IMG/VR virus record: IMGVR_UViG_3300020056_001226
Location: 1-33,347 of that record
Length of the DNA: 33,347 bases
From: a virus
Reading direction: 5' to 3' (one strand)
Within the stretch, counting starts at the first letter, position 1. Every line of letters begins with the position of its first letter. Below the pieces are notes generated by a model. The model did not search any database. It was not told where the DNA came from and saw only the letters and a program-made list of their open reading frames with translations. This document shows, one piece after another, positions 6,919 to 14,438 of this stretch. The translations under genes and the position numbers were made by a program.

Positions 6919-7155
6919 TTAAACCCCTGACAATTTGATTGCGTTGCGGAACATGATCATGGCATCATCATCATTTTCAAAACCCTCTTCACTGGCAAAG
7001 TCCATTGAAGACGATCCTGATACCTGAGAAGCGAGACCATTTTTTGCGATGATCTCTGCACATTCTTCGACAGTAGAACCATAACCAATAGGATCAGCAG
7101 CATCGCCAAAGAAGACCAGACCACCATCCTGAGCACCAACAAAATCAATAACCAT
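6919..7155 (-). CDS. Hypothetical acidic protein, 78 aa
   Basis: The start is set at ATG 7155 (MVIDFVGAQDGGLVFFGDAA) because GAGAGAG lies directly upstream and the predicted transcription start is near 7181. The alternative ATG at 7176 would have almost no leader. The protein is acidic, with Gly-rich turns and a helical end (DDAMIMFRNAIKLSGV), and resembles no domain I know. It is the first gene after the 7188-7216 promoter, so it is likely made early and strongly. Confidence 0.65.
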   Translation of the reverse strand: MVIDFVGAQDGGLVFFGDAADPIGYGSTVEECAEIIAKNGLASQVSGSSSMDFASEEGFENDDDAMIMFRNAIKLSGV

Positions 7156-7187
7156 ATTCACTCTCTCTTTCATCATCTTATGTGGCC

Positions 7188-7216
7188 ATTATAAGCCATC
7201 TGGAAGCAGAAGTCAA
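7188..7216 (-). promoter_or_regulatory. Strong sigma70-type promoter
   Basis: On the minus strand TTGACT (7211-7216) is followed by a 17-base spacer and a perfect TATAAT (7188-7193). It sits in a 143-base gap, the longest in the window, just ahead of the gene at 6919-7155. It should drive the operon that carries the HAD phosphatase, nuclease, SGNH protein and TonB receptor. Confidence 0.8.
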
Positions 7217-7231
7217 GAAAAAGCTGCCTCT

Positions 7232-7302
7232 GTAAGCCATTGATTCAAAAGGATAAAGCAAAAAAGTTGAAATTATTTTCTTCAATAAAATCAAGGGCTT
7301 AC
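7232..7302. repeat. Long-arm inverted repeat behind the NUMOD3 ORF
   Basis: The 14 bases at 7232-7245 (gtaagccattgatt) and at 7289-7302 (aatcaagggcttac) are inverted copies with one mismatch, separated by 43 AT-rich bases. One arm contains the stop codon of the upstream ORF. The transcript could fold into a long stem. The loop is large for an intrinsic terminator and no U tract follows. It may be a processing site or a trace of a mobile insertion. Confidence 0.55.
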
Positions 7303-7820
7303 GATACTGGGCGGTATTTGTCGTAAAATCGGCCCCATTGCCAGTCTTCTGGGATGTCGGAATCCGCCCTGACAAGATGCATTTTTCCCGTGGGTTCGAC
7401 ACACCAGCGCATCTTGGGTCTCTCATACGCCTTCTGGCGAATCTTGGCGAGTGTTTCTAGTGAGTGTTTACGCCCATACATGGGATTAAACTCTCCCTGC
7501 CGTGTGCCCTTCATTGTCTCGGATATTTTCTTTTTGTGGTCTTCACTCAAACCATTTTTGTGGGGGTGTTTGTCACCTAGTTTTGCTTGGCGAATCCGTT
7601 CTCTGCCCTCTGGTGTGTGCCATGCAGTTCTGTCTCTGCATTTATCAACTATGGGCCAATCCTTTTTGTTGTAAGTAATAACATACTCTCGCACACCCTC
7701 CACCGTTGATTGTTTAATAATCAATTCTCTGGGTTTGGGTACAAGTTGCAGAGAGTTTTCGTCTACAATCCAAAATTCATTTCTGGTTTGAAACAAAAAG
7801 AATCTTGATGCTCTAGACAT
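7299..7820 (-). CDS. NUMOD3-domain protein, homing-endonuclease relative, 173 aa
   Basis: The middle (about residues 80-130) holds two NUMOD3-like modules. The clearest is EFNPMYGRKHSLETLAKI, preceded by GLSEDHKKKISETMKGT. NUMOD3 is a DNA-binding module normally attached to GIY-YIG or HNH homing nucleases. Here no GIY-YIG or HNH catalytic motif is visible in the roughly 75 residues before it, and the C-terminus (WCVEPTGKMHLVRADSDIPE) is a small Trp-rich segment. It may be a nuclease that lost its catalytic domain, or a DNA-binding protein in its own right. It ends in an inverted repeat, consistent with a mobile origin. Confidence 0.75.
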   Translation of the reverse strand: MSRASRFFLFQTRNEFWIVDENSLQLVPKPRELIIKQSTVEGVREYVITYNKKDWPIVDKCRDRTAWHTPEGRERIRQAKLGDKHPHKNGLSEDHKKKISETMKGTRQGEFNPMYGRKHSLETLAKIRQKAYERPKMRWCVEPTGKMHLVRADSDIPEDWQWGRFYDKYRPVS

Positions 7821-8014
7821 TAGAGTTTTTCTAACATTTCTAGTTTGTCTTGATACTCTGCTGCCCTACCAAGTTCTTCTTCAATGGTCTGCATGACATC
7901 TGGGTGTTCAGCAACACCAACAGATTTTTCTGTCAGAATTCTAGCATTAGTCATATGACGATCACGCATAGCAACAAAGAAAGAGCTCAATGTTGTTTTA
8001 ATCTGTTCTTTCAT
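7820..8014 (-). CDS. Hypothetical helical protein, 64 aa
   Basis: This small all-helical protein begins MKEQIKTTLSSFFVAMRDRH and ends in an acidic helix EYQDKLEMLEKL. There is no membrane segment and no known motif. GAGGAAATCC supplies a ribosome site, the gene begins two bases after the PsiE gene stop, and its stop shares one base with the next ATG (TAATG). It sits between a membrane protein and a DNA-binding protein. Function is unknown. Confidence 0.55.
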   Translation of the reverse strand: MKEQIKTTLSSFFVAMRDRHMTNARILTEKSVGVAEHPDVMQTIEEELGRAAEYQDKLEMLEKL

Positions 8015-8016
8015 TT

Positions 8017-8430
8017 TTAGGATTTCCTCAAATTTACTTTTTCTAGTGATAGTTTGTCTTTATAACTGAGTATGAATGCAGATATTGCCAACACAAAAAT
8101 GCCGAGACTTTCGTAAATTATGTTCACTGGTTCGGTTCCCTTCGTGGTCAATACAATCATACGAGTCAATGCGGTAATTGCGATAATGATAGGAAGCGTG
8201 ACTGGTATTCTGTGGTCATTATAGAATGCACCCACCATGCCAAGTATCTCAGCATAAATGAACAACAAGAAAAGATCAGCGAGAGCCATTTTGCCTTGTT
8301 GACCAAACATGCCAACAATATCATACCCAGCAGCCCACACCGTACCAGCAACAATGAATAGTAGTAAAGCCTTCTCAATGTGGAGAATGCCCCTCGACAC
8401 TCTCTTCTTTACATAATTAGAATCTATCAT
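8017..8430 (-). CDS. psiE: PsiE-family phosphate-starvation membrane protein, 137 aa
   Basis: This four-helix membrane protein closely follows the PsiE family. After a basic N-terminus come hydrophobic segments, then DLFLLFIYAEILGMVGAFY, NDHRIPVTLPIIIAITALTR and a final helix ending in SYKDKLSLEKV. The HRIPVTLPIIIAITALTR stretch is the most conserved part of bacterial PsiE. In E. coli, psiE is induced by phosphate starvation, but its molecular function is not established. In a phage it may help the host membrane respond to phosphate limitation during DNA synthesis. The start overlaps the upstream stop as ATGA. The length (137) is close to the bacterial protein. Confidence 0.88.
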   Translation of the reverse strand: MIDSNYVKKRVSRGILHIEKALLLFIVAGTVWAAGYDIVGMFGQQGKMALADLFLLFIYAEILGMVGAFYNDHRIPVTLPIIIAITALTRMIVLTTKGTEPVNIIYESLGIFVLAISAFILSYKDKLSLEKVNLRKS

Positions 8431-8921
8431 GACTTTTTCTTGCGGGGAGCTCTCTTCTTCTTGGCCGGTGTTGGTTTGTTATATTCTGTAATACCAAGCG
8501 GTTCCATTAATTTTTCTAGATCGGGATACAACTCTAGCAGTTTTCCATCTTTCACTGCTGTAAGTATCTTTGCTTCTTTGTGGTGTACACCCTCAAGAAT
8601 CTGCAACCACTGGGTCTCACGTTTCCAATCTCTCAGTTTATTCATGTTACTGCCTTCAGTGAAAAACTGCGACACTCTGCGCCACTCCAACTGAATGGTT
8701 GTTTCACCCATACCATCTGGAATATCTTCTTTGATTTTAAGTGTCTCTGGTTGTCCTTCTGGTAGATTCCACTCTACTTTCTGAGCACCAACCCCAATGC
8801 GTACAAGTGGCACAAGGGTTTGATTGGTTTTAGCCCAAGACTTCAGTCTGGCAACTTGATCCTCGACAGATTCGCCCTTGAATACCCACTCAAAACCTTC
8901 GTTTGTTTGTCTAAACTTCAT
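8427..8921 (-). CDS. Hypothetical protein with basic tail, 164 aa
   Basis: The protein starts MKFRQTNEGFEWVFKGESVE and has a mixed alpha/beta N-terminal part followed by a helical region. It ends in a strongly basic tail, KKKRAPRKKKS, which suggests contact with nucleic acid. No domain is recognised. It begins one base after the RNase H gene ends and its own end overlaps psiE by four bases. The tail and position beside RNase H suggest a DNA-associated role, but this is inference. Confidence 0.6.
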   Translation of the reverse strand: MKFRQTNEGFEWVFKGESVEDQVARLKSWAKTNQTLVPLVRIGVGAQKVEWNLPEGQPETLKIKEDIPDGMGETTIQLEWRRVSQFFTEGSNMNKLRDWKRETQWLQILEGVHHKEAKILTAVKDGKLLELYPDLEKLMEPLGITEYNKPTPAKKKRAPRKKKS

Positions 8922-8922
8922 T

Positions 8923-9801
8923 TTAAAAATCCTTTACGTTTTCAATTAAACGATGCAAATTAAATTTACTAAAATACTTATACACATCATCACGCCCCTT
9001 GTTCTTTTGGAGTTCATATTGTGAGATGATGTCATCTTTTATTTCTTGTGGCGTCTGTGACAGATCAACCATCGTCTTGTTACGAATGTATCCTTCTACC
9101 ATGTCACCAGTAACCCACTCTTCTGGTTTCATTGTCTTCCATTCAGCAATAAGAGTTTTGCGGATCGGTCTTTGTCGTTTGTTATTGGTAAAAACATCGT
9201 CATCACTGAGAATGTTTGGCACACCATCACCCTTGTCGCCAGTGATAATGTGTTCCATGAGTATTTCACTGGCAGGTTTATCAATCTTCACAAACTTCTT
9301 GCGGATAGGACTCCACTGTGATACGTTCTCCCACTTTTGTAATTGTTGGAAGTCGTGGTCAGCAGACACAATCAAGAATGGTTCAGCAGACTCAAACAAA
9401 CCAGACTTGTCAGATGTCTGACTATACTCAGCGAGTGTGCCGATCACATCGTCTGCCTCTGCACCATTGACATCAATGACTGGATAGGGCATATACTCTG
9501 CCAGTTCTTGTTTGACTTGGCCGAGACACTCAAAGATAGTAGACCAATCATATCCACTATCTTCTCTCACTTTTTTGCGGCTTGCTTTGTAGTTTGGAAA
9601 TACTTTTCTGCGCCAGTATCGGCGGTTATCACATGCGATAACAACTTCACCATACTCTTTGCCCCAACGTGTTCTATAACTGCGAATCGTATTGAGGATC
9701 ATGTGACGCACCAAATCAAAATCAATCTCTTCGGTTTGTCGTTTGTTCAACTCAGCCATCAGATTACTGATACTGATTTGATTATAATCAACTAATATCA
9801 T
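8923..9801 (-). CDS. rnh: T4-type RNase H, 5'-3' exonuclease, 292 aa
   Basis: This FEN/5'-nuclease family protein resembles T4 RNase H, which removes RNA primers and nearby DNA from lagging strands. Visible features in order are MILVDYNQISISNL (first metal Asp), DNRRYWRRKVFPNYKASRKK (basic substrate arch), GAEADDVIGTLAEY (acidic metal cluster), VSADHDFQQLQ (second cluster) and TGDKGDGVPNILSDDD (helix-hairpin-helix region). The length matches the roughly 305-residue T4 enzyme. Its start lies 14 bases inside the upstream gene behind GGGGAATGGAAG. With the gp61-type primase, it indicates that this phage has its own lagging-strand machinery. Confidence 0.92.
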   Translation of the reverse strand: MILVDYNQISISNLMAELNKRQTEEIDFDLVRHMILNTIRSYRTRWGKEYGEVVIACDNRRYWRRKVFPNYKASRKKVREDSGYDWSTIFECLGQVKQELAEYMPYPVIDVNGAEADDVIGTLAEYSQTSDKSGLFESAEPFLIVSADHDFQQLQKWENVSQWSPIRKKFVKIDKPASEILMEHIITGDKGDGVPNILSDDDVFTNNKRQRPIRKTLIAEWKTMKPEEWVTGDMVEGYIRNKTMVDLSQTPQEIKDDIISQYELQKNKGRDDVYKYFSKFNLHRLIENVKDF

Positions 9802-10276
9802 CTTCCATTCCCCACACTATTCCAAGATCGGGATAGTAAGTTCCTCTGTCCCGTTTTGGATTACCATCTTTGTCGTATGCCATTGCTACACAAGTGCGAA
9901 CCATTCTTTTTTCCATGTTCTCACCATAGTAGTCAGCGATCCAATCACCGTTCTTTAGGTATGCCTCCATGTATGCAATGTAAGACTTAATCACGCATTC
10001 CTCAGATATGGAACCCTTGACACCTTGTCTTACCTGTTGTCGTAGGGCAGGCAACTTCTCTTTGTTAGCCTTTATCCACGACTTCACTTTGGCAAATGAT
10101 AACGGATCGTCATCTGGTTTGGCCAGTACGTCTGGGTGTACATTTTTGTACGTTGGTGGGTTGGTTTTGGCACGTTTCTCTCGTGCCATTTTGAGACGTT
10201 CCGCAGCAGCGGCACGTTGTTCTTCTGACATAGGTTTGCGCCTACGTCTGGTTTTTGGTTTAGTTTGGGTGGCCAT
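9788..10276 (-). CDS. Hypothetical protein with basic N-terminus, 162 aa
   Basis: The start at ATG 10276 (MATQTKPKTRRRRKPMSEEQ) has an AAAGGAG ribosome site. A longer frame to 10312 crosses the promoter -10 box and is rejected. The first 40 residues are Arg/Lys/Ala-rich and probably bind nucleic acid. The rest contains a helical block (SFAKVKSWIKANKEKLPALR) and an acidic C-terminus. It is the first gene after the 10303-10332 promoter and precedes RNase H, so a replication-linked DNA-binding role is plausible but unproven. Confidence 0.65.
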   Translation of the reverse strand: MATQTKPKTRRRRKPMSEEQRAAAAERLKMAREKRAKTNPPTYKNVHPDVLAKPDDDPLSFAKVKSWIKANKEKLPALRQQVRQGVKGSISEECVIKSYIAYMEAYLKNGDWIADYYGENMEKRMVRTCVAMAYDKDGNPKRDRGTYYPDLGIVWGMEDDIS

Positions 10277-10302
10277 AATGGACTCCTTTGTATTACTATT
10301 AT

Positions 10303-10332
10303 ATAGTACCACAGAGGAGCCGCATATGTCAA
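10303..10332 (-). promoter_or_regulatory. Sigma70-type promoter, extended -10
   Basis: The consensus TTGACA (10327-10332), an 18-base spacer and TACTAT (10303-10308) lie on the minus strand, with TGG before the -10 box. The TTGACA is embedded in CCTATTGACATATG, almost the same as CCTATTGACATTTG at the primase promoter, so the two share a longer element. It leads into the gene starting at 10276. Confidence 0.7.
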
Positions 10333-10338
10333 TAGGTT

Positions 10339-10566
10339 TTACTTAACAAAATGAATAATATTGTCAATGATTAGTGATCGCCACTGGGACTTTTCCACAT
10401 CGAATACGGTAACGTGGGTATCTTTTTGAGTGCTAGTGCCACTAGTAGCAGGAACAACCGACTCCTGTAGAGTGGCCTTCACAACACGTTCCGTACCATC
10501 CTTCTTTTTGTAGAGAATATTAGCAGTACCGTTGACCAGCACATCAATCACCTCTTGTTTATTCAT
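10339..10566 (-). CDS. Small SH3-like beta-barrel protein (DUF2693-like), 75 aa
   Basis: The ATG at 10566 overlaps the SGNH gene stop as ATGA, which fixes the start; a frame from 10578 adds four residues without support. The protein begins MNKQEVIDVLVNGTANILYK, then KKDGTERVVKATL, and ends TVFDVEKSQWRSLIIDNIIH. This matches small phage SH3-fold proteins of the DUF2693 type, which lack a known role. It is the last gene of the operon before the 10303-10332 promoter. Confidence 0.75.
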   Translation of the reverse strand: MNKQEVIDVLVNGTANILYKKKDGTERVVKATLQESVVPATSGTSTQKDTHVTVFDVEKSQWRSLIIDNIIHFVK

Positions 10567-11645
10567 CGCAAACTCCATAGTTTTTTCTCCATGATTTCAT
10601 CATATAGTTTAGTAGCTATTGCCTCGTGGCACTTTTCATCTGGGTGGCCACCAGGCATTTTTCCAACAAACGATGGATGAGTTTTGTTGAGGAACATATC
10701 ACCAAAGTCTGTTTGAGACATCTCCGGCATAGACTTGACCGAATTAATCTTATTGTATATTTTATCATATAATTTAGTTTCACGCAAGAACAAATAGTAT
10801 TTTTCTTGGATTTTTTTATCCATGCCCCAAAACTCTTCTCCATCACAAAATAGATCGATGATCTGCATATACCTGTTGCCTTCTCTTATATGCCTAGAGA
10901 GTGCCCCACATGTTTCTGATTCTTCTACTACTTTCAATCCATCCAAAACCACGTTCATTAGACGCAAGTTACCTAAAGCATCCCACATGTAACAAGGAAT
11001 TCTTTTAGCACGGAAAAAATAAACGAGCGATTCAACATATCTCAAAGTATCTAAAACTTGATGTATTGGAGAATTGAATTTGTGATTGCCAATCACTTCT
11101 GTTTTCATATTCACAAAATGTCTTTGTTCTATGTTTTCTGAAAACAAACTTTGTATGCTATGTTGATTCCAGTGTGAATACTCCTCTATGACTGGATCAA
11201 GGTCATCATCGTCTGGACTGTAGACACCACCCTTTGCCCACTCATTGAAATCCCCATCGGTGTGGTGACCCCTGACCCCATCACATTCTTCACATGGGTA
11301 TGTTGGTTCCCACAAATTTAAAAATCTTTCATTGATAGGAATTTGAAATCTCTCTGGGCCAGTCAATTGAATAACTGCTATCCCATCGTATTCAATGTTT
11401 TGTGGTTTGTTGAAAAAATCAAGAGTCGTTCTCCAAGTTCTTGGATTTGATCCTGCTCCCCTTGAAATATTTACTACACCAGTGTTTAATTTTTGAGACA
11501 AAAGAGTTGACCATCTCTTCTCTCTTCTATACTTCGTGTCTACCCACTGATACGGTTCCTTTTTTTCCGTGTCATAATATCGTGTCTCTTCTCCCAACTC
11601 TGCTCCCAGACTAATGGAACATCCATTGACAAATAATTTACTCAT
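10563..11645 (-). CDS. SGNH/GDSL hydrolase-like protein, copy 2, 360 aa
   Basis: The N-terminus MSKLFVNGCSISLGAELGE carries the block I pattern with candidate nucleophile Ser10. SRGAGSNPRTWR follows as a block III-like element, and the C-terminus has THPSFVGKMPGGHPDEKCHE, supplying His and Asp for the catalytic pair. A CEECDG patch in the middle might bind metal. The central 200 residues are specific to this copy. The gene overlaps its upstream neighbour by eight bases and its downstream neighbour by four. An esterase or acyltransferase on glycans is the best guess, and the substrate is not visible. Confidence 0.7.
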   Translation of the reverse strand: MSKLFVNGCSISLGAELGEETRYYDTEKKEPYQWVDTKYRREKRWSTLLSQKLNTGVVNISRGAGSNPRTWRTTLDFFNKPQNIEYDGIAVIQLTGPERFQIPINERFLNLWEPTYPCEECDGVRGHHTDGDFNEWAKGGVYSPDDDDLDPVIEEYSHWNQHSIQSLFSENIEQRHFVNMKTEVIGNHKFNSPIHQVLDTLRYVESLVYFFRAKRIPCYMWDALGNLRLMNVVLDGLKVVEESETCGALSRHIREGNRYMQIIDLFCDGEEFWGMDKKIQEKYYLFLRETKLYDKIYNKINSVKSMPEMSQTDFGDMFLNKTHPSFVGKMPGGHPDEKCHEAIATKLYDEIMEKKLWSLR

Positions 11646-12573
11646 CAGTTTTAGCCTTATCGATTAACCAACCGAGTTTTTTCCTTAGTCCTTTATCTAG
11701 TCTTCTAAATTGATCTACTTCGGAGTTGGTCAGTTCTACTTCCTCTTTATCAGACATTTCCATGCCGTAGTCTGGTATATCTTTGATCAAATCTTCCTCT
11801 TTCATAAAAGTTATACTCTCACCCCTCCTTTGCATGAATGTCATGTTTGCTGAAACAACCAGAAGAATAGCGAGAGGATCGAATACCAAAACAATAAGGA
11901 TAATAATCCAGCGGACAGCTGCATCAAAATGATCTTGTGCTTCGTCTCCATAAATTAACTCCGCAATGTATTTTAGAGGCCCAACTTCCGCCTCAAGTGA
12001 TAACTGTTCTTTCTGAAGTGGTAAGAGGGCAGTTTGTGATTCTTCAATAGCAGAGTACGCAGCAGTGATCTGCTGGTTGAGACTGTCCCTTTCCTCTTTT
12101 TGCGAATTCCGTGTCGCAATCGCACCCGTATCACCTCTAATTCTGTCATATTCAATGAGCGTTGCAACTGTGGAGTCAAGTTGTTCCAGTACTGTTTCTG
12201 CGTCTTTGATAATCGTTTGCTGATACGCAATGCGGCGTTCCAAGGTCTCGATCTGTAATTCATTATTTCCTCCCGCATTCACGGTCTGTTCAATGTGAGC
12301 CTTTGATAAGAATCCAAAGATTCCTATACTAGTTACAATGGATAGTACTACCACCGCAACAGTAAAGTAACTTTTGAGTAAAACTCCGGCGGTACTCCAG
12401 TTTCTATACAACCAAGATGCAGTGACCAGTTTTGCTACCTCTAGTACTGCACCCATAGTCACAATCTCCGCAAAAACTGCGGGGAATATAGCCGTTAATC
12501 CAATTATTGAGAAGTAACCAGCAACTGCGGAAACGGATAACGCAGAAAAAACTAATAGTAGTAGAAATGCCAT
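11638..12573 (-). CDS. Integral membrane protein with long coiled coil, 311 aa
   Basis: Three hydrophobic segments fall in the first 90 residues (the first is FLLLLVFSALSVSAVAGYF). A long polar helical region at about 95-195 has repeated Glu/Gln heptads. A fourth membrane span (WIIILIVLVFDPLAILLVV) lies near residue 225, followed by a charged cytoplasmic tail. The layout is reminiscent of DUF4407-type membrane proteins, but that is a shape resemblance only. The coiled coil may sit in the periplasm between spans. It shares one base with the upstream gene (TAATG). A role in lysis control or superinfection immunity is possible. Confidence 0.7.
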   Translation of the reverse strand: MAFLLLLVFSALSVSAVAGYFSIIGLTAIFPAVFAEIVTMGAVLEVAKLVTASWLYRNWSTAGVLLKSYFTVAVVVLSIVTSIGIFGFLSKAHIEQTVNAGGNNELQIETLERRIAYQQTIIKDAETVLEQLDSTVATLIEYDRIRGDTGAIATRNSQKEERDSLNQQITAAYSAIEESQTALLPLQKEQLSLEAEVGPLKYIAELIYGDEAQDHFDAAVRWIIILIVLVFDPLAILLVVSANMTFMQRRGESITFMKEEDLIKDIPDYGMEMSDKEEVELTNSEVDQFRRLDKGLRKKLGWLIDKAKTDE

Positions 12574-13316
12574 TAAAAGAATTTCGCCTCTAATTCTAAA
12601 AGATTATCAAACTTACTCAAGTCATGTATGTAGTCATTCACTTCAGATGATAGTTTTGGTTTTGGCGTTGGTATCAAAGGACTGTCATTGGGCATTGATA
12701 CGACATCAGAGTAATCCAAAACTGTAAATTCGGATAAGTCTTTATGCAACCCATAAAAATTATAAACGGTTGTCATTCTATTGAGAAAAAGTTCTCTCAC
12801 ACTTTCTTTGTTTGTGTCTGCCATAGAGATTTCCGAGTCTGGCATCTTGTCACCTTCTTCCCATTGCCACTTCTTTGTGATATGACAAATAGCATAGGAC
12901 TTCCATTGATCAACAAGGGGTCTCTTTATATAAACTTTTTCGTGATCATAGATGTCAGAAAGTCCATATGTATGTTCATACCCTTTACATATTGCTTTCC
13001 TGCCGTGTCTTTCGATGATATCAATATTGTGCATAAAGTTTTCTGGAGACTGCAAAAAACAATTTTCAAAGAATACTCCAGGCAAAGTCACTTCTTCAAA
13101 CTGGAGTAGAGGAAATATATCATCTTTTTGTTGTCTAAAACTGGTTCCACTGTAAACCGTGTCACCAAATTTTCTTGTATTACTTCCCGACCAATCTAAG
13201 TTCTCCGTTCCACCATATAGCAATGGATCAGATTTGCACCTAGAATAATGATAGTGCCAAGAACCGTTTCTTGGGCCACCGAATATAAAAACATGATTTG
13301 TCACTTTGGTTTCCAC
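12573..13316 (-). CDS. Sulfotransferase-like protein, 247 aa
   Basis: The N-terminal HVFIFGGPRNGSWHYHY resembles the 5'-phosphosulfate loop of sulfotransferases (G-x-P-R-S/N-G-S/T). The later segment KVYIKRPLVDQWKSYAICH resembles the 3'-phosphate loop (R...P...S). FTVLDYSDVVS near the end fits the usual late strand. I infer a PAPS-dependent sulfotransferase fold, which would add sulfate to a sugar or protein. Key basic residues are partly altered, so activity is uncertain. It is flanked by a coiled-coil membrane protein and a GIY-YIG ORF. It starts 16 bases inside the upstream gene. Confidence 0.55.
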   Translation of the reverse strand: METKVTNHVFIFGGPRNGSWHYHYSRCKSDPLLYGGTENLDWSGSNTRKFGDTVYSGTSFRQQKDDIFPLLQFEEVTLPGVFFENCFLQSPENFMHNIDIIERHGRKAICKGYEHTYGLSDIYDHEKVYIKRPLVDQWKSYAICHITKKWQWEEGDKMPDSEISMADTNKESVRELFLNRMTTVYNFYGLHKDLSEFTVLDYSDVVSMPNDSPLIPTPKPKLSSEVNDYIHDLSKFDNLLELEAKFF

Positions 13317-13648
13317 TCCACTGGTGTAAATGATGTTAAGTGACTTCGCCTCAATCTAATGTTCAACATGTCGTTTAGACATTTATCGTCTTCACGTTGT
13401 TGCCACTGTAACAGGAATTCCTGCATCTTTGCGTGGGACTTCTGATCAAACTCGGCGATAGTCTCTTTCGTCAACTCACCTTCATACTCTTTTACTATTG
13501 TAGAACTGCCATAATATTTTTCATACAAGTTTTGTGGTTTGCATGAGTACCCGATATAATATCTGCCATCGGGAAAGTATGTGCAGTAAACTCTATGTGT
13601 CTTCTTTAAGGAAGGCTTTCTCTTTCTCTTCTTCGTAGTCATAACCAT
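13301..13648 (-). CDS. GIY-YIG nuclease-like protein, 115 aa
   Basis: The segment HRVYCTYFPDGRYYIGYS followed by KYYGSS matches the GIY-YIG nuclease core, with VYCTY in place of GIY and an intact YIG. An Arg/Lys-rich leader (KKRKRKPSLKK) precedes it. A late Asn-containing DDKCLNDMLNIRL could supply part of the active site. The protein has only the catalytic-size domain with no DNA-binding module, so it may be a degraded or minimal homing nuclease. Its start overlaps the upstream gene by 56 bases, and ATG 13642 is an alternative. Confidence 0.7.
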   Translation of the reverse strand: MVMTTKKRKRKPSLKKTHRVYCTYFPDGRYYIGYSCKPQNLYEKYYGSSTIVKEYEGELTKETIAEFDQKSHAKMQEFLLQWQQREDDKCLNDMLNIRLRRSHLTSFTPVEWKPK

Positions 13649-13775
13649 CTGGTAACTCTTGCACTGTTGAGTTACTATTTATGGTCTTGCCATCACCCCA
13701 TAATCTTTCAAAGGCCTCTTCTCTTGGCACTTCTTTGATCTTAGGTTTCTTTGTATAGTTTTTTAGTTTTGACAT
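13593..13775 (-). CDS. Hypothetical charged protein, 60 aa
   Basis: The ATG at 13775 (MSKLKNYTKKPKIKEVPREE) follows GGATAGTAAA and lies 13 bases inside the methyltransferase gene. A frame from 13796 is less likely. The protein is lysine-rich at its start and acidic at its end (YDYEEEKEKAFLKEDT) with no hydrophobic core, so it may be disordered. It overlaps the GIY-YIG ORF. Function is unknown. Confidence 0.45.
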   Translation of the reverse strand: MSKLKNYTKKPKIKEVPREEAFERLWGDGKTINSNSTVQELPDGYDYEEEKEKAFLKEDT

Positions 13776-14428
13776 TTTACTATCCACAAATACCAAAGAT
13801 GTCGGCTACCCTTTTTGGAAAGTGGTTCATACTGTTTTGCCAACTCTAGATTGTCGTTAAGTTCTGGAGAGAATGGTACTAACTTCTCGTATACCACTTC
13901 CCAAGAATTAGGATACATCGCATCACAAACTCTTTCTATTGTATCTTGGTCACTGAAAGTACAGTATGTGAAATAAAATTCTCCGCCAGGTTTCAAAAAA
14001 TACTTAGATCGTCTTATTGCTTCAACAATATACTGACTGGAATGACTGGGAACACCATCTGGAAACCAATTGGTTACGTCAACAATTGGTTGGTCTATGC
14101 CACTAACATCACTAGCAATAACATCGTATGAAGAGTCCAACGGCACCTCTTCAAACATATCACTCTTGATTACTGTCATATTCTCGACATCATTCCTTGC
14201 AATGTTTTCTTCTGACAACCTAATATGTTCTTCGCTGATGTCAATGCCCACAACAGAGTTAGCACCACGTTTGGAAAACTCGATACCGATAGCACCAATC
14301 CCACATCCAACATCCAAGACATCCTTTCCTTCAACTGGAACAAACTTAGCAAACTCTTTGCTAGTAGTTGTTGGACGAAATGCATTTTCATTCCACTCCA
14401 ATTCATTATCAAAAAAATCTATAATCAT
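13763..14428 (-). CDS. Class I SAM-dependent methyltransferase, 221 aa
   Basis: Motif I is DVLDVGCGIGAIGIEF near residue 36, binding S-adenosylmethionine. VVGIDISEEHIRLSEENIAR gives the acidic residue that contacts the ribose. IKSDMFEEVP and YDVIASDVSG follow as motifs II-IV. The DVSG stretch partly resembles the NPPY-type motif of N-methyltransferases that act on proteins or nucleic acid, but lacks the prolines, so the substrate cannot be read. It has an AAAGGGAAAGACA ribosome site. A second, different methyltransferase gene precedes it directly, so the pair may act in one modification pathway. Confidence 0.85.
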   Translation of the reverse strand: MIIDFFDNELEWNENAFRPTTTSKEFAKFVPVEGKDVLDVGCGIGAIGIEFSKRGANSVVGIDISEEHIRLSEENIARNDVENMTVIKSDMFEEVPLDSSYDVIASDVSGIDQPIVDVTNWFPDGVPSHSSQYIVEAIRRSKYFLKPGGEFYFTYCTFSDQDTIERVCDAMYPNSWEVVYEKLVPFSPELNDNLELAKQYEPLSKKGSRHLWYLWIVKCQN

Positions 14429-14438
14429 TGTCTTTCCC

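Noticed and set aside
7232-7302. Inverted repeat as an intrinsic terminator
   Set aside because: The 43-base loop is very long and no run of T follows the stem on the coding strand.
7178-7426. Minus-strand open frame overlapping the NUMOD3 gene's 3' end
   Set aside because: It runs in another frame of a well-supported gene, has no ribosome site and would span the inverted repeat and the promoter -35 box.
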